The notes under the pieces are model-generated. The model was given only the letters and a program-made list of their open reading frames with translations. It made no database searches and had not been told where the DNA came from. Below, in pieces: positions 11,187-23,800 of a DNA stretch of 64,000 nt. The stretch is from contig CM022671.1 of NCBI GenBank assembly GCA_012295275.1, forward strand, positions 9,845,212-9,909,211, written 5' to 3'. The stretch's first letter is position 1. Each line of letters begins with the position of its first letter. The DNA comes from Chrysomallon squamiferum. Lineage: Eukaryota > Mollusca > Gastropoda > Neomphalida > Peltospiridae. Made by a program: the position numbers and the translations under genes.

Positions 11187-14100
11187 GCGAAAGTTAGTAT
11201 TCAAACTGGTGACCGTTTTTACTGCGCCTGCAATGAATTACTTTAATGATAATAATAGAGGAGTATCAGACAAGCGCATTTTTCTAAAAATGGCAGAAGT
11301 TACTGGAAATTACTGGAAAAAATAGCATGTGTCAGCTCAGAACTGAATGAAATTAAATGGGTAAATACATAATTTTATTTATTTATTATTTTTATTTATT
11401 ATTATTATTTGATAAACAAGGTGATAAATGTGTTTTTCAACTATAGTAATAATTGAGAATTTATTGATTCATTTTCGATGTTGAACAATCAAGTGACTCG
11501 AGGAATTAAAAAAAAAAAAAAAAAACAAACAAATAAAATAATAATAATAATAATAATAATATTTAAAAAACAGCGCGCGCGGCTCTCCTACGCCATCAAA
11601 AATAATAAATAAATAAATAAATAATATCAAAAATAAACAAACATAATTGTTGTTTTTTTTTCTTTTTCTTTTGTTGTTTTTTTCCACTTCGGCTTAACTT
11701 TTTATAATAATCAGCTTTAAATGTAATTAGCAAAGCTGCTTAATTAAATCTCCATAGAGACCTGGCCATTGGCTTGGCCTATGAGTTGTTTGTCACCTTG
11801 TGACATTGTTCATTTTCAACGTGACAGTTTAACCAAAAAATATGACAAATTATTAATTTTTATTTAAAAAAAAAAAAACGTTGAAACATATGAAAACATT
11901 CATAACTGTAGGTAAGTACACTTTGCGATTAATTACAATTAATTAAATTTGGTACTTTGCTAATAATCATACTTTATTTATTTATTTTTTCTTCTGTTTT
12001 ACATGACAGACAGCAGTTTTTAATTTGGAAATATTGTCTAAATTTCAAGAAATTGGCCATTTTGTATTTTGATATTTTATCTTCAGTTTTTCAGAAGTTT
12101 AGTTTAAACTCAGTAATTACTGAGTTTAGAAAAATTGACAGGTGAATGCTACTTATCCTAAAATATCAGTTCATCATCCTAAAGATTTTTATAGTGTAAT
12201 TATAATCTAGTTTTGGACTTAATGGTGTGCAGTATAACTCTGGTTTAAACTTTACATGTATAGCTGAAAACATTTCAAACTGCATTTATTTACTTCAAAT
12301 GGACATTTTATAACCAATTGATTTTGTGTTTTTAGTCTTATTGCAGAAATAAACAACTTCAGAGCTGCAGAATGAAGAAATGGTTGATGAAAGCTTCTGG
12401 ATATGCAGATTTAATACTGCACAGGCTCTGTCATGAGTCAGTCATGTAATAACATGTGATTTCTATTTTGTATTACATTAATATCCAACATATTTTTTTC
12501 AAGCTGAACAATATTATAAAATATAATAAAATAAAATGAATAATTACTGGGTAATTGAATGAAGTCAGTAATATTTAATAAACGATTTGTACCATGCAGT
12601 TAATATTTTTATAATATATTTTAACGATGGAGAAAATGCTTTTAATTTATTTATATTTTAATTTTAGAATTGTTGCAATTTGCTAATAACTGTTATACAT
12701 ACAATAAGAATATTTTTCTTTTGCTAGTTATTTTATGGATTGAAGACAATAATTTGAAAGCCATCAACAAAAAAGAATGCATGCAAGCAGAGAATACAAG
12801 AAATTAAAAATGGAAGAAAAAGGACATTATCAAAACTTGTGACCTGAGATTCATTGATTCATTTCTGTATGGCTCTGTAAGTGAACAAATATATTTTTTG
12901 TTAGAACAGTAATTTTATAATATTAGTATTGTTACATTAGTTATGATGTAGCAGCTTTACTTCTTGTTTACCATTCTTTTGAGTCTTCAGAATCCCACTT
13001 GAATTTCCTTAGATGAATATGTGGAGTCATGTCTTTAATTCTATTCATGGTTTTTAATCTCTGGAAATCCAAAAAATATTTTTCCTATTTTGTCCTTTTT
13101 ATTATTTTATTTTATTTTATTTTTTGACATGATGCATTCAGTTTATCATACATAAAGTTACATTTTTTTCATAAATCCACCAGTCACAAGAATAGTTTTT
13201 TCAAGTGGGTTTTCATTTTGCTTAATTCTACTACAATATAATAATAATAATTATTGATCTAATGGAAAACTGTCAGTTAATGTACAGCTGACAAGTTACT
13301 AAAAGTTAAGTTGTAAATCTGTGCAAGTTCTCTTTTAAACAGTGTTTTTTTAGTTGATATTAATCAAAGGTCATGGATTTTGCTGTTCTGATTACAGTAA
13401 AATGTCCTAGCAGATCAGTTACAGCTATTAATAATCAAACAAGCAAACACATCCACATACATTTGAATACTAAAAAAAGTCTTTAAAGAGAAAAATCCTT
13501 TTATTAAAACAATTTTAAAAATTAAGAATATTAAATGTAGTTTTTGACATAAACTGCTTTGATCTTAATTTAATTACCATAGTTATTATAAATGTTGTTT
13601 TAATCACAAATCTTTTAACATTTTATTTATTTTTAGTTATACTTTTAAAACTATGATTATGTTTTGAATTATATTGTTAAATTAAAATAAAAAATATTAA
13701 TAAAAAATGCTTAAAATATGTGTCTTTCCATATGGAAGACATTAGTACAGAAATAACTTTTCAATTATAACATTTAATTCTTTTTTAAATTATTAACTTT
13801 GAATGATTAAAAAATAAAGACACTTTATTTTAAATTTATTTTCAAAAACATGAATGGATATTATTTATTTTTATTTTTATTTTTTAAAATTAAAAAAAAA
13901 AATGTTCTCTTTTATTTTTAACTTTTTATCACCTGAATGTTTGTGTAAGCTCACACTGTTTTTTCACCTGGAACTGTCAGTCTGAAAGCCATTGTGTCAG
14001 AATACAGACTGATCTAAGGGTTCCTTACCCTGGATGATAGCCAATGGCTAATCAAGTATTTGACATTTAGCTTAGACACCTCTATTACATTTAATATTCT

Positions 14101-15659
14101 TGAGGGTCTTGCATCGGAATGATATTTTAAATGTTATTTTTATTTATTTTATTTATTTTTCTCTAAACATTATTTTATTTATTAATTTAATTTTTCATCA
14201 GATATTTACTTGTCTATTTTAATTCTGTGTCCTGGGATTCCAGTAAATGGCCCCTATTGATTTCCCAGAACATAGTTTGAAATAGCTTAAATAATCATAA
14301 AGATTATAATATCCCATTGATTAAAGTAAAGAAATATCTGATATGAGAGATACTTTATGGTTTCATAATTTCTAGCACCAAACATCAGGAATAACCAGTT
14401 TAATCACTGCAAAACATTGGTCTTAGTGAAACATAGGAATAACCAATACAGTGGTGTATCCAGAAATAAAATAAGGGTTGGTGGTGGCTGGATTGGCCAA
14501 AGATGCACATATTTTGCCAAGTTGTGATTTAAAGTAAAAATTGAACATTTTTCTCTTTCTAATGAATGCTGATAATGTTAGATCAGTTAGATTGTCACAA
14601 ACACTTTGGGTGATGTGTATGCACCAATAATAGGTAGCAAAGTCAGTATGTTAACATGATTTATGTGGCAAAAGTAATAAAAGAAGAATAAAAGAGAACA
14701 GGAGCTGCAGGTGATTCATTAATTAGTCAAGCAGTAAGGACTGAGCATGTGGTGTGGTGCAAAGCCACAAAACTGGTTTCGATGCATGTGTCATATCCAA
14801 GAAATGTAGGCAGATAGATACTATTTCTCACCTGAAATATCACAGGCTTCTTTTCATTGTACTTTCAGCTATGAAGAGTGCATTATGCACCAGGTTTCCA
14901 GCAGTTGTAATTAAAATACAACCAATTTCAGTTGGAAAATATGATGTCAATAAGTTGTTTTGTGTTGTACATTGGCAACACTGTTATGGTTAAGATGAAA
15001 TTATTAAATGTCACAGATACATATAACTTACAGGTGTCTGTGACATAATCTTTAATGTATTTTGAGTGTTTTGTTAATTTTGTAAAATTATATTTGGATT
15101 GAACATTAAAAAGAAAAAGAAAAGAAAAAAAAGAAAAGAAGCAAATTCACCTCCACTGGATCAGCCACTGTAATTTATTCTATTTCATTAAATGTTGTAG
15201 TGGTGTCAAACTGTATAATAACCAGTTTATATCAAAGTGTCAAGCTTACCTCGCTCTGTCATTTTGGCCTATGTCAAATTCATCTTTGATTCATGTTGTC
15301 AAAAAAATTAAATTATTATAACATTTGTAAACCCGACTTTGCAGTTTTCTTCAGCATTGGCAACAGCTGTACATTTTCCTCCACAGTGCATGCTCAAAGC
15401 ACTTTACAAAGAAGAAAACATAGACCTTAAAAAATTGACTGATTATGAATTATATTGTAATAGTACTTACAAAAGTTTATTACAGTATATGGTTATTTGA
15501 GTATAAATGGAGCAAAAGTTGAAATAAATATAAGAAGTGACTTTTGAAAAGTCATCTTTAGAGAACCTGGTTTAATGTGCGACTTCACAAAGCAAAGAGC
15601 AAACTGTTTCAGAAGTCTTCTTCAGAGTATTACAGTTTTTACCAGGTTTTTTCTCAACA
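10220..15659. other. Intergenic, AT-rich, with microsatellites
   Basis: It holds an (AAT)n array at about 10808-10860, an (AT)n array at 11149-11183, and two similar copies of a 60-90 bp block (about 10380 and 10538) that share cataattttaa and gattaccc. Around 12340-12420 and 12740-12880 are plus-strand exon-like pieces with acceptor-like and GTAAGT donor-like ends but only very short frames. They could be non-coding exons, but the evidence is too thin to call. Nothing else was recognised. Confidence 0.5.
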
Positions 15660-17230
15660 GGTTGTCAGACCTTCAGATAGCCATTTCAATCACTGTGATA
15701 CCCATATTTATTGATGTCAGACATACATACATGTCCGCTGTCGTTGTAATGATAAAACACTACCAATACCGTTATTTGTTATCAGACATCCACTACATGT
15801 ATGCTGTTGTTGTAGTGTTAAAACACTAGTGATACCATTATTCAGACATCCTCTACATGTCTGCTGTTGTTATAGTGGTAAAACACTAGGGATACCCATT
15901 TTTATTGTTGTCTAACCTGTACTGCATGTCTGATGTTGTTGTAGTGGTAAAACCCTAGTTGTATCCATATTTATTGTTGTCAGATATCCACTAGATGTCT
16001 GATGTTGTTGTAGTGGGAAAACACTAGGGATACCATATTTATTGTTGTTAGATATCTACTACATGTTTGATGTTGTAGTGGTAAAACACTAGGGATACCC
16101 ATTTTTATTGTTGCAGACCTGTGCAACATATCTAATGTTTCTGTAGTGGTAAACCACTGGGGATGCACATATTTATTGTTGTCAGACCTACACTACATTT
16201 CTGCTGTTGTTGTAGTGGTAAAACACTAGGGATACCCATTTTTATTGTTGTCAGACATGATCTACATGTCTGGTTTTGTTGTAGTGTTAAAACACTAATG
16301 ATACCCATATTTATTGTGAGACATCCATTACATGTCTGCTATTGTTGTAGTGTTAAAACATTACGGATACCATATTTTTTGTTGTGAGACATCCTCTACA
16401 TGTCTGCTGTTGTTGTAGTGGTAAAACACTAGGGATACCATATTTATTGTTGTAACACAGACACTACATTTCTGTTGTTGTTGTAGTGTTAAAACACTAG
16501 GGATACCCATATTTATTGTTGTCAGACATCATCTATGTGTCTGCTGTTGTTGTAGTGGTAAAACACTGGGTATACCCTTATTTATTGTTGTCAGACATAA
16601 ACTACATGTCTGCTGTTGTTGTTGTTGTAGAGTTAAAACACTACGGGTACCCATATTTATTGTTGTTAGACATCTACTACATGTTTGATGTTGTTGTAGT
16701 GGTAAAACACTAGGGATACCCATTTTATTGTTGTCAGACATGATCTACATGTCTGGTTTTGTTGTAGTGTTAAAACACTAATGATACCATTATTTATTGT
16801 TGTGAGACATCCTCTACATGTCTGCTGTTGTTGTAGTGTTAAAACACTAGGGATACCCATATTGTTGAGAGACATTCTCTACATGTCTTCTGTTGTTGTA
16901 GTGGCAAAACCCTTGTTATACCCATATTTATTGTTGTCAGACGTCCACTACAAGTCTGATGTTGTTGTAGTGGTAAAACACTAGGGATACCATATTTATT
17001 GTTTTCAGACATCCACTACTTGTTTAATCTTGTTGTAGTGGTAAAACACTAGGGATACCATATGTATTGTTGTCAGACATCTTCTACATAAAACACAAGG
17101 GATCATATTTATTGTTGTCAGACATCTATGCTGTTGTTGTTGTAGTATTAAAGCACTAGGGATACCCATGTTGTTTTGAGACATCGACTACATGTCTGCT
17201 GTTGTTTTAGTGGTAAAACACTAGAACCAG
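15660..17230. repeat. Tandem satellite, units of about 69-70 bp
   Basis: About 22 diverged copies of a unit containing gttgttgtagtggtaaaaca, ctagggatacccatatttat and tgttgtcagacatc, then ctacatgtctgct. Each unit carries an inverted repeat CAGACAT / ATGTCTG around seven bases. Units with tagtgtt also carry TAGTGTT-AA-AACACTA. Every stop-free frame here, on both strands, follows this repeat and is not coding. Confidence 0.9.
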
Positions 17231-17689
17231 TTAATGACATAGAGTGGGGGTATATGTATTTCCTTTTTTTTTTTTTCTTCTCAATACTCTTTCTTTTCTT
17301 TTTTCTTTTTGTTCTCCCCATTCATTTCATACACATCATTCCATCTGTTTATCACTGGAACTCAGCAATGTAATTTAATGACATTTTTCTCAGTCATCTT
17401 TGAGCATACATGATCAGGTATTCTCCATGTAATACTTCAACCAACATTCCCAGGCCAAGAACACTGGGTGGGTAGGTCCCATCAGGTGAGCAGATGTCAC
17501 ATCACCAGTATCACCACCCAGACGTCCTTGTCACTGAAGGACCCACCCACAAGTCATCATACAGTCCTGTGGATGTCCATTTCACTCCTGGTACCTTGAT
17601 GCAGGACTGCTGTGTTCCTGATCTCACTGATGTACCCATTGCAGAGTAGGGATCATCTCCACCATCCTGTCTATTGATAGATAGATGTC
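17231..17689. other. GC-richer segment, unidentified
   Basis: After a T-rich tract, about 17440-17650 is clearly richer in G and C than its surroundings (ccaggccaagaacactgggt and so on). No frame stays open for a convincing length on either strand. It could be an old dispersed repeat or a decayed exon; no identity is claimed. Confidence 0.35.
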
Positions 17690-18183
17690 ATGGTTACTAA
17701 TATGTCTGTCAGTGTGTATGTGTACTAATTTGTGTGTCAGTGTGTATATGTGTACTATTATGTGTGTCAGTGTGTATATGTTGTCTAATGTGTGTTTCAG
17801 TGTGTATATGTTGTCCAATATGTATGTCAGTCTGTGTATATGTGTACTATTATGTGTGTCAGTGTGTATATGTTGTCTAATGTGTGTTTCAGTGTGTATA
17901 TGTGTTATAATATGTGTGTCAATGTATGAATGTCTATTAATGAGTTGGTGAATGTGTTGACTAATATTTTTTGCAGTGTGTGTGTGTGTCAGTGTGCATG
18001 TACTTATATGTAGTAGTGTGTTGATGTGTGTATACTAATATTTGTTAGTGTTTATACTAATATGTAGAGTAGTTTGTTTGTATATGTGTATACTAATGTG
18101 TGTGTCAGTGTGTTTATCAAATGCATGTGTGTAATTACTGTGTGTGTGTGTTTTATCTAAAATGTGTGTCAGAAATATTAGTT
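17690..18183. repeat. TG-rich tandem repeat (gtgtgtcagtgtgtatatg)
   Basis: Irregular units of about 30 bases with tgtgtgtcagtgtgtatatg and tactaatatg recur until the gap. The repeat is cut by the run of N, so its true length is unknown. Confidence 0.85.
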
Positions 18184-18383
18184 NNNNNNNNNNNNNNNNN
18201 NNNNNNNNNNNNNNNNNNNNNNNNNNNNNNNNNNNNNNNNNNNNNNNNNNNNNNNNNNNNNNNNNNNNNNNNNNNNNNNNNNNNNNNNNNNNNNNNNNNN
18301 NNNNNNNNNNNNNNNNNNNNNNNNNNNNNNNNNNNNNNNNNNNNNNNNNNNNNNNNNNNNNNNNNNNNNNNNNNNNNNNNNNN
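18184..18383. other. Assembly gap, 200 N
   Basis: Exactly 200 unresolved bases, probably a placeholder length. Frames reported across it are artefacts. Confidence 0.99.
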
Positions 18384-20203
18384 GTATTTTACAGTTATGA
18401 ACATCCAATACAAATGGAGGTTTACATCATCAAAGTTTAAAATGATAAATCAAGTGTCTTTGCTGGTTTTGATTCCCATTTTCCACAATTGCATTAGCCC
18501 GTCATATGGTATTCTACCCATGCACTGTTACGCTGTTGCAGTAGTCAATTAATATGTTCCTTCAGAATATGAAATAAATGATTTCCAAAAATAAACTGTT
18601 TTTTGATCTTTGGCTATGTTTTTTGTTATATGCTTCTATTTAAAAATTTAAACCATTTTGATCTTTAAATATCACACTTGACATAAAAATTGTCAATATA
18701 ATATATATTTCAAATTAACACCAGCCACGAGATAAAAAATATCTTTGATCATTAAACTACTTTGTTTTATTTTCTTCAAAGAAATATATGCAATAAATCG
18801 AAATATTAAAGGAAAATAGGTTTACTTAACATATGCTTCATGAAATATTCTCATACACTGGTTATACAAGTATTCTGTTCCATCGAAAATATTTTAGATA
18901 TTCCCTGTGATATATGTTGTTTTTCTTGTTTGTTTTAGATTTCCCTCAGAAAGAGGAAAGCGCAAATAAATAAACTGAAAATACGGAAGGCTAATAAGTA
19001 TTATAGTAATCTGGGAAATATATAGTCTGACAATTGTAAGAACCAATATAATAGTTTTGGGAGGTACTATTTAGAAAATTTAAATACATTAGTAACAACT
19101 TTTTCTGATCCAGAAAGCACGTTTCTTAAGTCATAAAATGTAATGAGTTCGTTACAACAGTTCGTTCAAATAGTAATAATGGTTACCTAATAGATAGGAC
19201 ATTAATGTCTTTTGAGTTGATAATAGCTTATGCAGATCTTAATAATCCACCACAGCTAAACTTTACCTGATCCCATATCCTGATTTATTTTCAAAACAAG
19301 AATCAGTGAATCCGGTGTTAATAAAATAGTATATAAGAGTTAGGTAATAGTTTAAACTTAATAAACAAAAAAGAATAAATAGGCATTTTTTGAATCAATA
19401 CACGTAAATATGCAAAATACAAGAATACTAAATACTAAACTCATATTTTGATAACAGTCACTGTTATCCTCAGTTACGAAAAGAAAAACATGAAATCTTG
19501 AAAGTCACAAAAAATAATTACAACTTAAACGTTTTCAGTAAGAATATAATTAATGTAATTATTATTACAATTATTTCTAATAATAAAACACTGGTAATTG
19601 CAACCATTGACAATTCCTGCACCTGCACTGTTGCGAACAAATAGAAATGCATTTTTTAACCACTCTGTGCAATAAAGTACGTAATAAAGAATATATTTAA
19701 CAATGAACTGATAAACAGTCAATGGCTGGAATCATATAACAAATGGCTATAACAAACAATCCGAAAAAGCACGATTAAGGCATTCGCTGCTTAATAAACT
19801 AAGTTACTGACTGACTGCGTTTATGATCTGCACCAATCAAATTTAAAACCCAAACGTAATGTCGTTATAATATAATTATTATTTAAGAAATGTCTTAAAT
19901 ATGTTATCCATGTCATCGGTAGATTTAACAAGCGTAGACAGTAATTATATCGTTGATGTAGTTGTCTATAATATTTTATAGTTATGAAAATCCGACAATC
20001 AGATCCAATTAACACCAACATGGCACGTGCTGGCAGTGTGAACTGTCTTTCTACAGTTAAACATATCACGGGTAGTATCCAAGGGATTGCTCAAAGTTTG
20101 TATCCGTCTGCGTGTAATGGAAAGGCGGGTCTCTGTGAACATGTAGATTAGTGAACATGGAGGCAATTTCTGCATCTTTCTTTGGTGGGGTTGTCCACCG
20201 TAG
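18384..20203. other. Non-coding, partly 3' untranslated region of the PTB-domain gene
   Basis: No coding-like frame was seen. The stretch next to 20203 lies downstream of the stop codon of the minus-strand PTB-domain gene and probably holds its 3' untranslated region. An AATAAA on the minus strand near 19285 is a possible but unproven poly-A signal. Confidence 0.45.
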
Positions 20204-23200
20204 TTACCAAAGGTTCTCTACCAGCCATGTCATAAGGCTGTTTTGACATTCTTTCGTTTCCAGGATGGTGCCGAGGAGGTTCGAAACCATAGAACTTGGT
20301 CGATTCTGGCTGCTACGAATATCAGAGACTCTATTAACGCCGCTGTCGTAGTGTTGTCCCTTTGAACGTCGAAGTCGTCGTTAAACTGTTCAATATATCT
20401 TCGATCTTCATCGTAGTCTTGGGAAAAATTATGCACCCTTGTCGTGTAGTTCTCGTCTCTGTAAATATGCTGTTGTGTGCCGTAATTGGCTGGCCTGGTC
20501 TCATCGGATTCACCATAGCTGAATGGTCTATTTTGATTTTCTTCTTCTTCTCGGTATGATTTCACTTTGGCCTTCATATTCAAATTGTTGTCGTAGTCAT
20601 GGTCGTCCTCATCAAACGACGATTTCGGGGACCTCGTCTTCAACTTGACCGCAGAAAAATCTGTTGGAAGTACTTTGACTCCGGTCATCAAATGCGGAGG
20701 CACTTTGGCTACGGGTTTCTGCTGAGGAGCATCATCTACATCAGTCTGCTTCTGACCAGCATTCCAGTTTTCTCTGTTGGACATAGAGAACGATGGTCCC
20801 CGCGTAGGTTGATGGAAACTACGACCAGAAGGAAGCTGCTGTGAATTGTATGCCGACGTAGGAGATCGACGTGAATCAATATCTCGTGGTGATTCCATTG
20901 GCGAAAGAGGACTCTGTGGTTGCTGGAGCTGAGGACTTTGTGATGAAATTGGCAAGGCTCGATTCAGGTTTTCAAACTTGTGTGGTTTCTCGGCTACTTT
21001 AGGCGGCATCGCTTCGGGATTACGAACCGATTTGCTCAGTCGTCCAGCCTGAAAGTGCTGTCCTCTTTCAATATTTTCGTCTACCATGGCTCCCCTGTTA
21101 GAAGATTCGATCAAACTCCTGTTTAACCTTACCTCTCCACTTCCAGATGACCCTTGTCTGTTTTGGACAATAGCATTCGGCCTGTCATAGCTGTAACCCT
21201 TTCTAGACGACTCATATGTGGACGCTGGCCTTTTCGGTCCCAAAAATTGTTCTTCGTGACCGTACTGCCCATCTTCTCCTCTTTTCCATCCTTCGTCCTC
21301 TGATGTTGAGCGGCAATAGCCCCAGCCAAACTGATCTTGATTTTCACGACAGGAAATATCAGAGTGTGGACGCATGTTTGGACTTGGACCTTCACGAGGT
21401 CTGAAATAATCATCTTTGAGGTCAAACTTTGAGCCAGTGTAAACTGTGTACTCTCCGTATTCTGTTCTAATAACATCGTTTCTCTGTCCACGGTTGAAGC
21501 CACTTTCTAATGGTCTATCGCCGATGTAGTCTATGTCGTATCCTCCACCACATTCCATCTGGTCAATTAAAGAAATCAGTTGCAGAGCATCTTCTTCTGT
21601 TTCCATAACGAACACGTGGCAGTCCAACGACTTCACTCCCTTGGGCCGCCTCGTGACAAAGGCTAACAGAGGCGGGTGATTGATCTGCTTGAAAAACTGG
21701 TAACTTTTATCAACGGAAAACACACTTTTGTCTTTGTTCGGTGGAACTCTGCTCTTTCAAAAGGCAAGAAAATGGCTCGCATTTTCTTGTCATTCCCACT
21801 AGTAGAGTAAATCTGCACAGCTTCTTTATGCGTTATGTTCCTGAGATCATGAACCACTTCGCCTTTAGATCCATCAACGGGAATCACCGAAAGCCCATTT
21901 GACGTCACTCGAAGAAACACCTTTTTAACACTGGAAGAACCACCGGGCTTCTTGTACTTCAAATACAAGTCTTTGATTGGCTGCTGCAGAGCTCCTACAC
22001 CCGTGGTTGGTTTGGACAGCGCGCTGTAGCCGATGCTATCCGCAGTGAATCTCACCCCGTCCATGTCTTGATAGTTAACGATGCTCAGACTCTTTCGTCG
22101 ATCTAAAAACAAAATATAAATATTCTTTGTATTAGGTAAACACAATTATTTCATCACTTTATTTTTTTATCAGTATTAAACAGCCTTTGTGAAACGAATT
22201 TAGCTAATTTTTTTCATTCCTTTAATATTTACTTGTTTTCATTCTTGCATTATAGTTTATTATCATAATAAGCATAACTTATTACTACAGTCAAAATCTA
22301 AAATAGTAATTAATAAAGAATAATAAAACGTAGTTTACATCAAACGTAATATTAATTACAGACTGAACAATGGCACTGATACACAGAAAGGCTGTCAGAT
22401 GTATTAACGAAAAAAGTCAATGACTGACATCCGGATTAACTGATGAATCAAAACTATTGGTTGTGTAATAAGTGTGACTGTCGCATATATATTTAATATC
22501 TCACCTGTTACCTTAACAATGTTTACTCATTGTGATGGTAGGATATTCGGTTTGACAATACATTTTACACGTATTATATAATTATTATTAATATTACTTT
22601 TGTCAGAATGATCTTAGAAAACAAATATACACATAAGCACAATACAACACATGGATACACACACAACATACACACTCGCACACACATTTCCATTACACTA
22701 CTTATCATAAACAGCTGTGTATACGCCTAAGGATTTGCAACCAACTGTTCCCAAACATTCGTGTTAATACTTTAAACACTTATTAATTAACACCTGCAGA
22801 ACACTCGTCAACAAAGCTGATTTATGCTTAGGTTACCTGTATTGTGACATTGTTCACCGAAAAATTGTAGGTAACAAAATGATGGTTGTATAATCTATAG
22901 CCATAGATATGTTAATTGAGATACTTCTGTTTTATTGAGTGTATGAATGTATAAATCTGTACACGTGTGTGCACGCACACCCACTCACACACACATACAT
23001 CATTATTATTCTTACAGGCATTCTTTCAAATACTGTTTCAAATTCTATTTTATAGCAAAGAAACAGAAAATACACCAGCAAGTATGATGTATGTAAGTAT
23101 GCTTCTATATATGTGTGCATACATGTACGTTTGTATGTATGTGTGAGTGTTACTATGTATGTATGTAGATATGTATATGTGAAATCTCTGTGATAAAATA

Positions 23201-23359
23201 TCACTCAGAAAATCTTTTGAGATTCATTTTAGACTTCATAAAAATAAAATTAAAATAAATAATAAAACATGAAACAATGATGATGATTAAAATTATGATA
23301 ACAGTAATCAGAATATTATAGTAATAATAATTCCTACCTTTCCAGAATTTCAGTCTCAT
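20204..23359 (-). CDS. PTB/PID-domain adaptor-like protein, two exons, two frame breaks
   Basis: Exon 1 codes MRLKFWK from an ATG at 23359 to a GTAGGAA donor at 23337. Exon 2 starts at 22102 after tgtttttag and continues DRRKSLSIVNYQDMDG; the junction codon GAT is split 1+2. A phosphotyrosine-binding (PTB/PID) fold covers about residues 20-185: YSALSKPTTGVGALQQPIKD, VFLRVTSNGLSVIPVDG, VVHDLRNITHKEAVQIY, LLAFVTRRP and LDCHVFVMETEEDALQLISL. The rest is a polar, probably disordered tail rich in S, P, Q, R and D. Two frame breaks occur, at 21754-21758 (GAAAG) and 20358-20364 (CAAAGGG). In each, one extra A would restore a continuous frame; with both, the exons give exactly 641 codons, ending TWLVENLW at 20204. 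Without the second change the frame ends at 20230. Assembly errors or allelic indels are likelier than a pseudogene, because the intron and codon character are intact. PTB domains bind NPxY-type peptides or lipids; the partner here is unknown. Confidence 0.85.
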
Positions 23360-23800
23360 TACTAATCAGTGAACTTGTAAAACGTAAAACCGAAACTAAC
23401 TTCTAGCAGACGTCACTAGTTGTGAGAACAGTTTAAAATGAACACTGATAACTGTCCGATTTAAACGAAGCAGAAACACGTCTGTCATCAACAAGGAGCA
23501 GACGACACAACTGAAACCCTCACAGCCGCAAGCATATAACAACGACTCAGTCACAATTTTTCAGATGTTGACAAAAATGTCTTCGCCAAGCCTAGATATT
23601 TGCGCAACCCTTTATCATACATTTGTAAACCATTGTCATAGGGTGTTGACACTGTAGCGAACAAGGAATGTGATAACTGCTTTTTACGTCCAAGTGACGA
23701 CCAAACACAACTGGGGTCAGAGTCAACAAGTATTTTTGTTTGTCACACACACACAGCGTCATTCCTCTCTGTTTGAGTTACGTCTGCTTTCGTTTTCGTA
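23360..23800 (-). promoter_or_regulatory. Probable 5' untranslated region and promoter area of the PTB-domain gene
   Basis: This lies upstream of the ATG at 23359 and is less AT-rich than its surroundings, with scattered CpGs and a GTGACG/CAC-rich patch near 23640-23780. No TATA box or initiator stood out. The call rests on position and composition only. Confidence 0.35.

Noticed and set aside
15660-17230. CRISPR-like array
   Set aside because: No unique spacers between conserved repeats; whole units diverge together as in a satellite, in animal DNA.
15575-17373. Multiple 60-90 codon frames on both strands
   Set aside because: All follow the 69-70 bp satellite, and no frame is favoured.
18100-18552. 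Frames crossing the run of N
   Set aside because: Artefacts of unknown bases.
20230-20290. C-terminus NVKTAL of the PTB-domain protein as annotated by the uncorrected frame
   Set aside because: The alternative frame after one added A gives a more protein-like end; kept only as the uncorrected reading.
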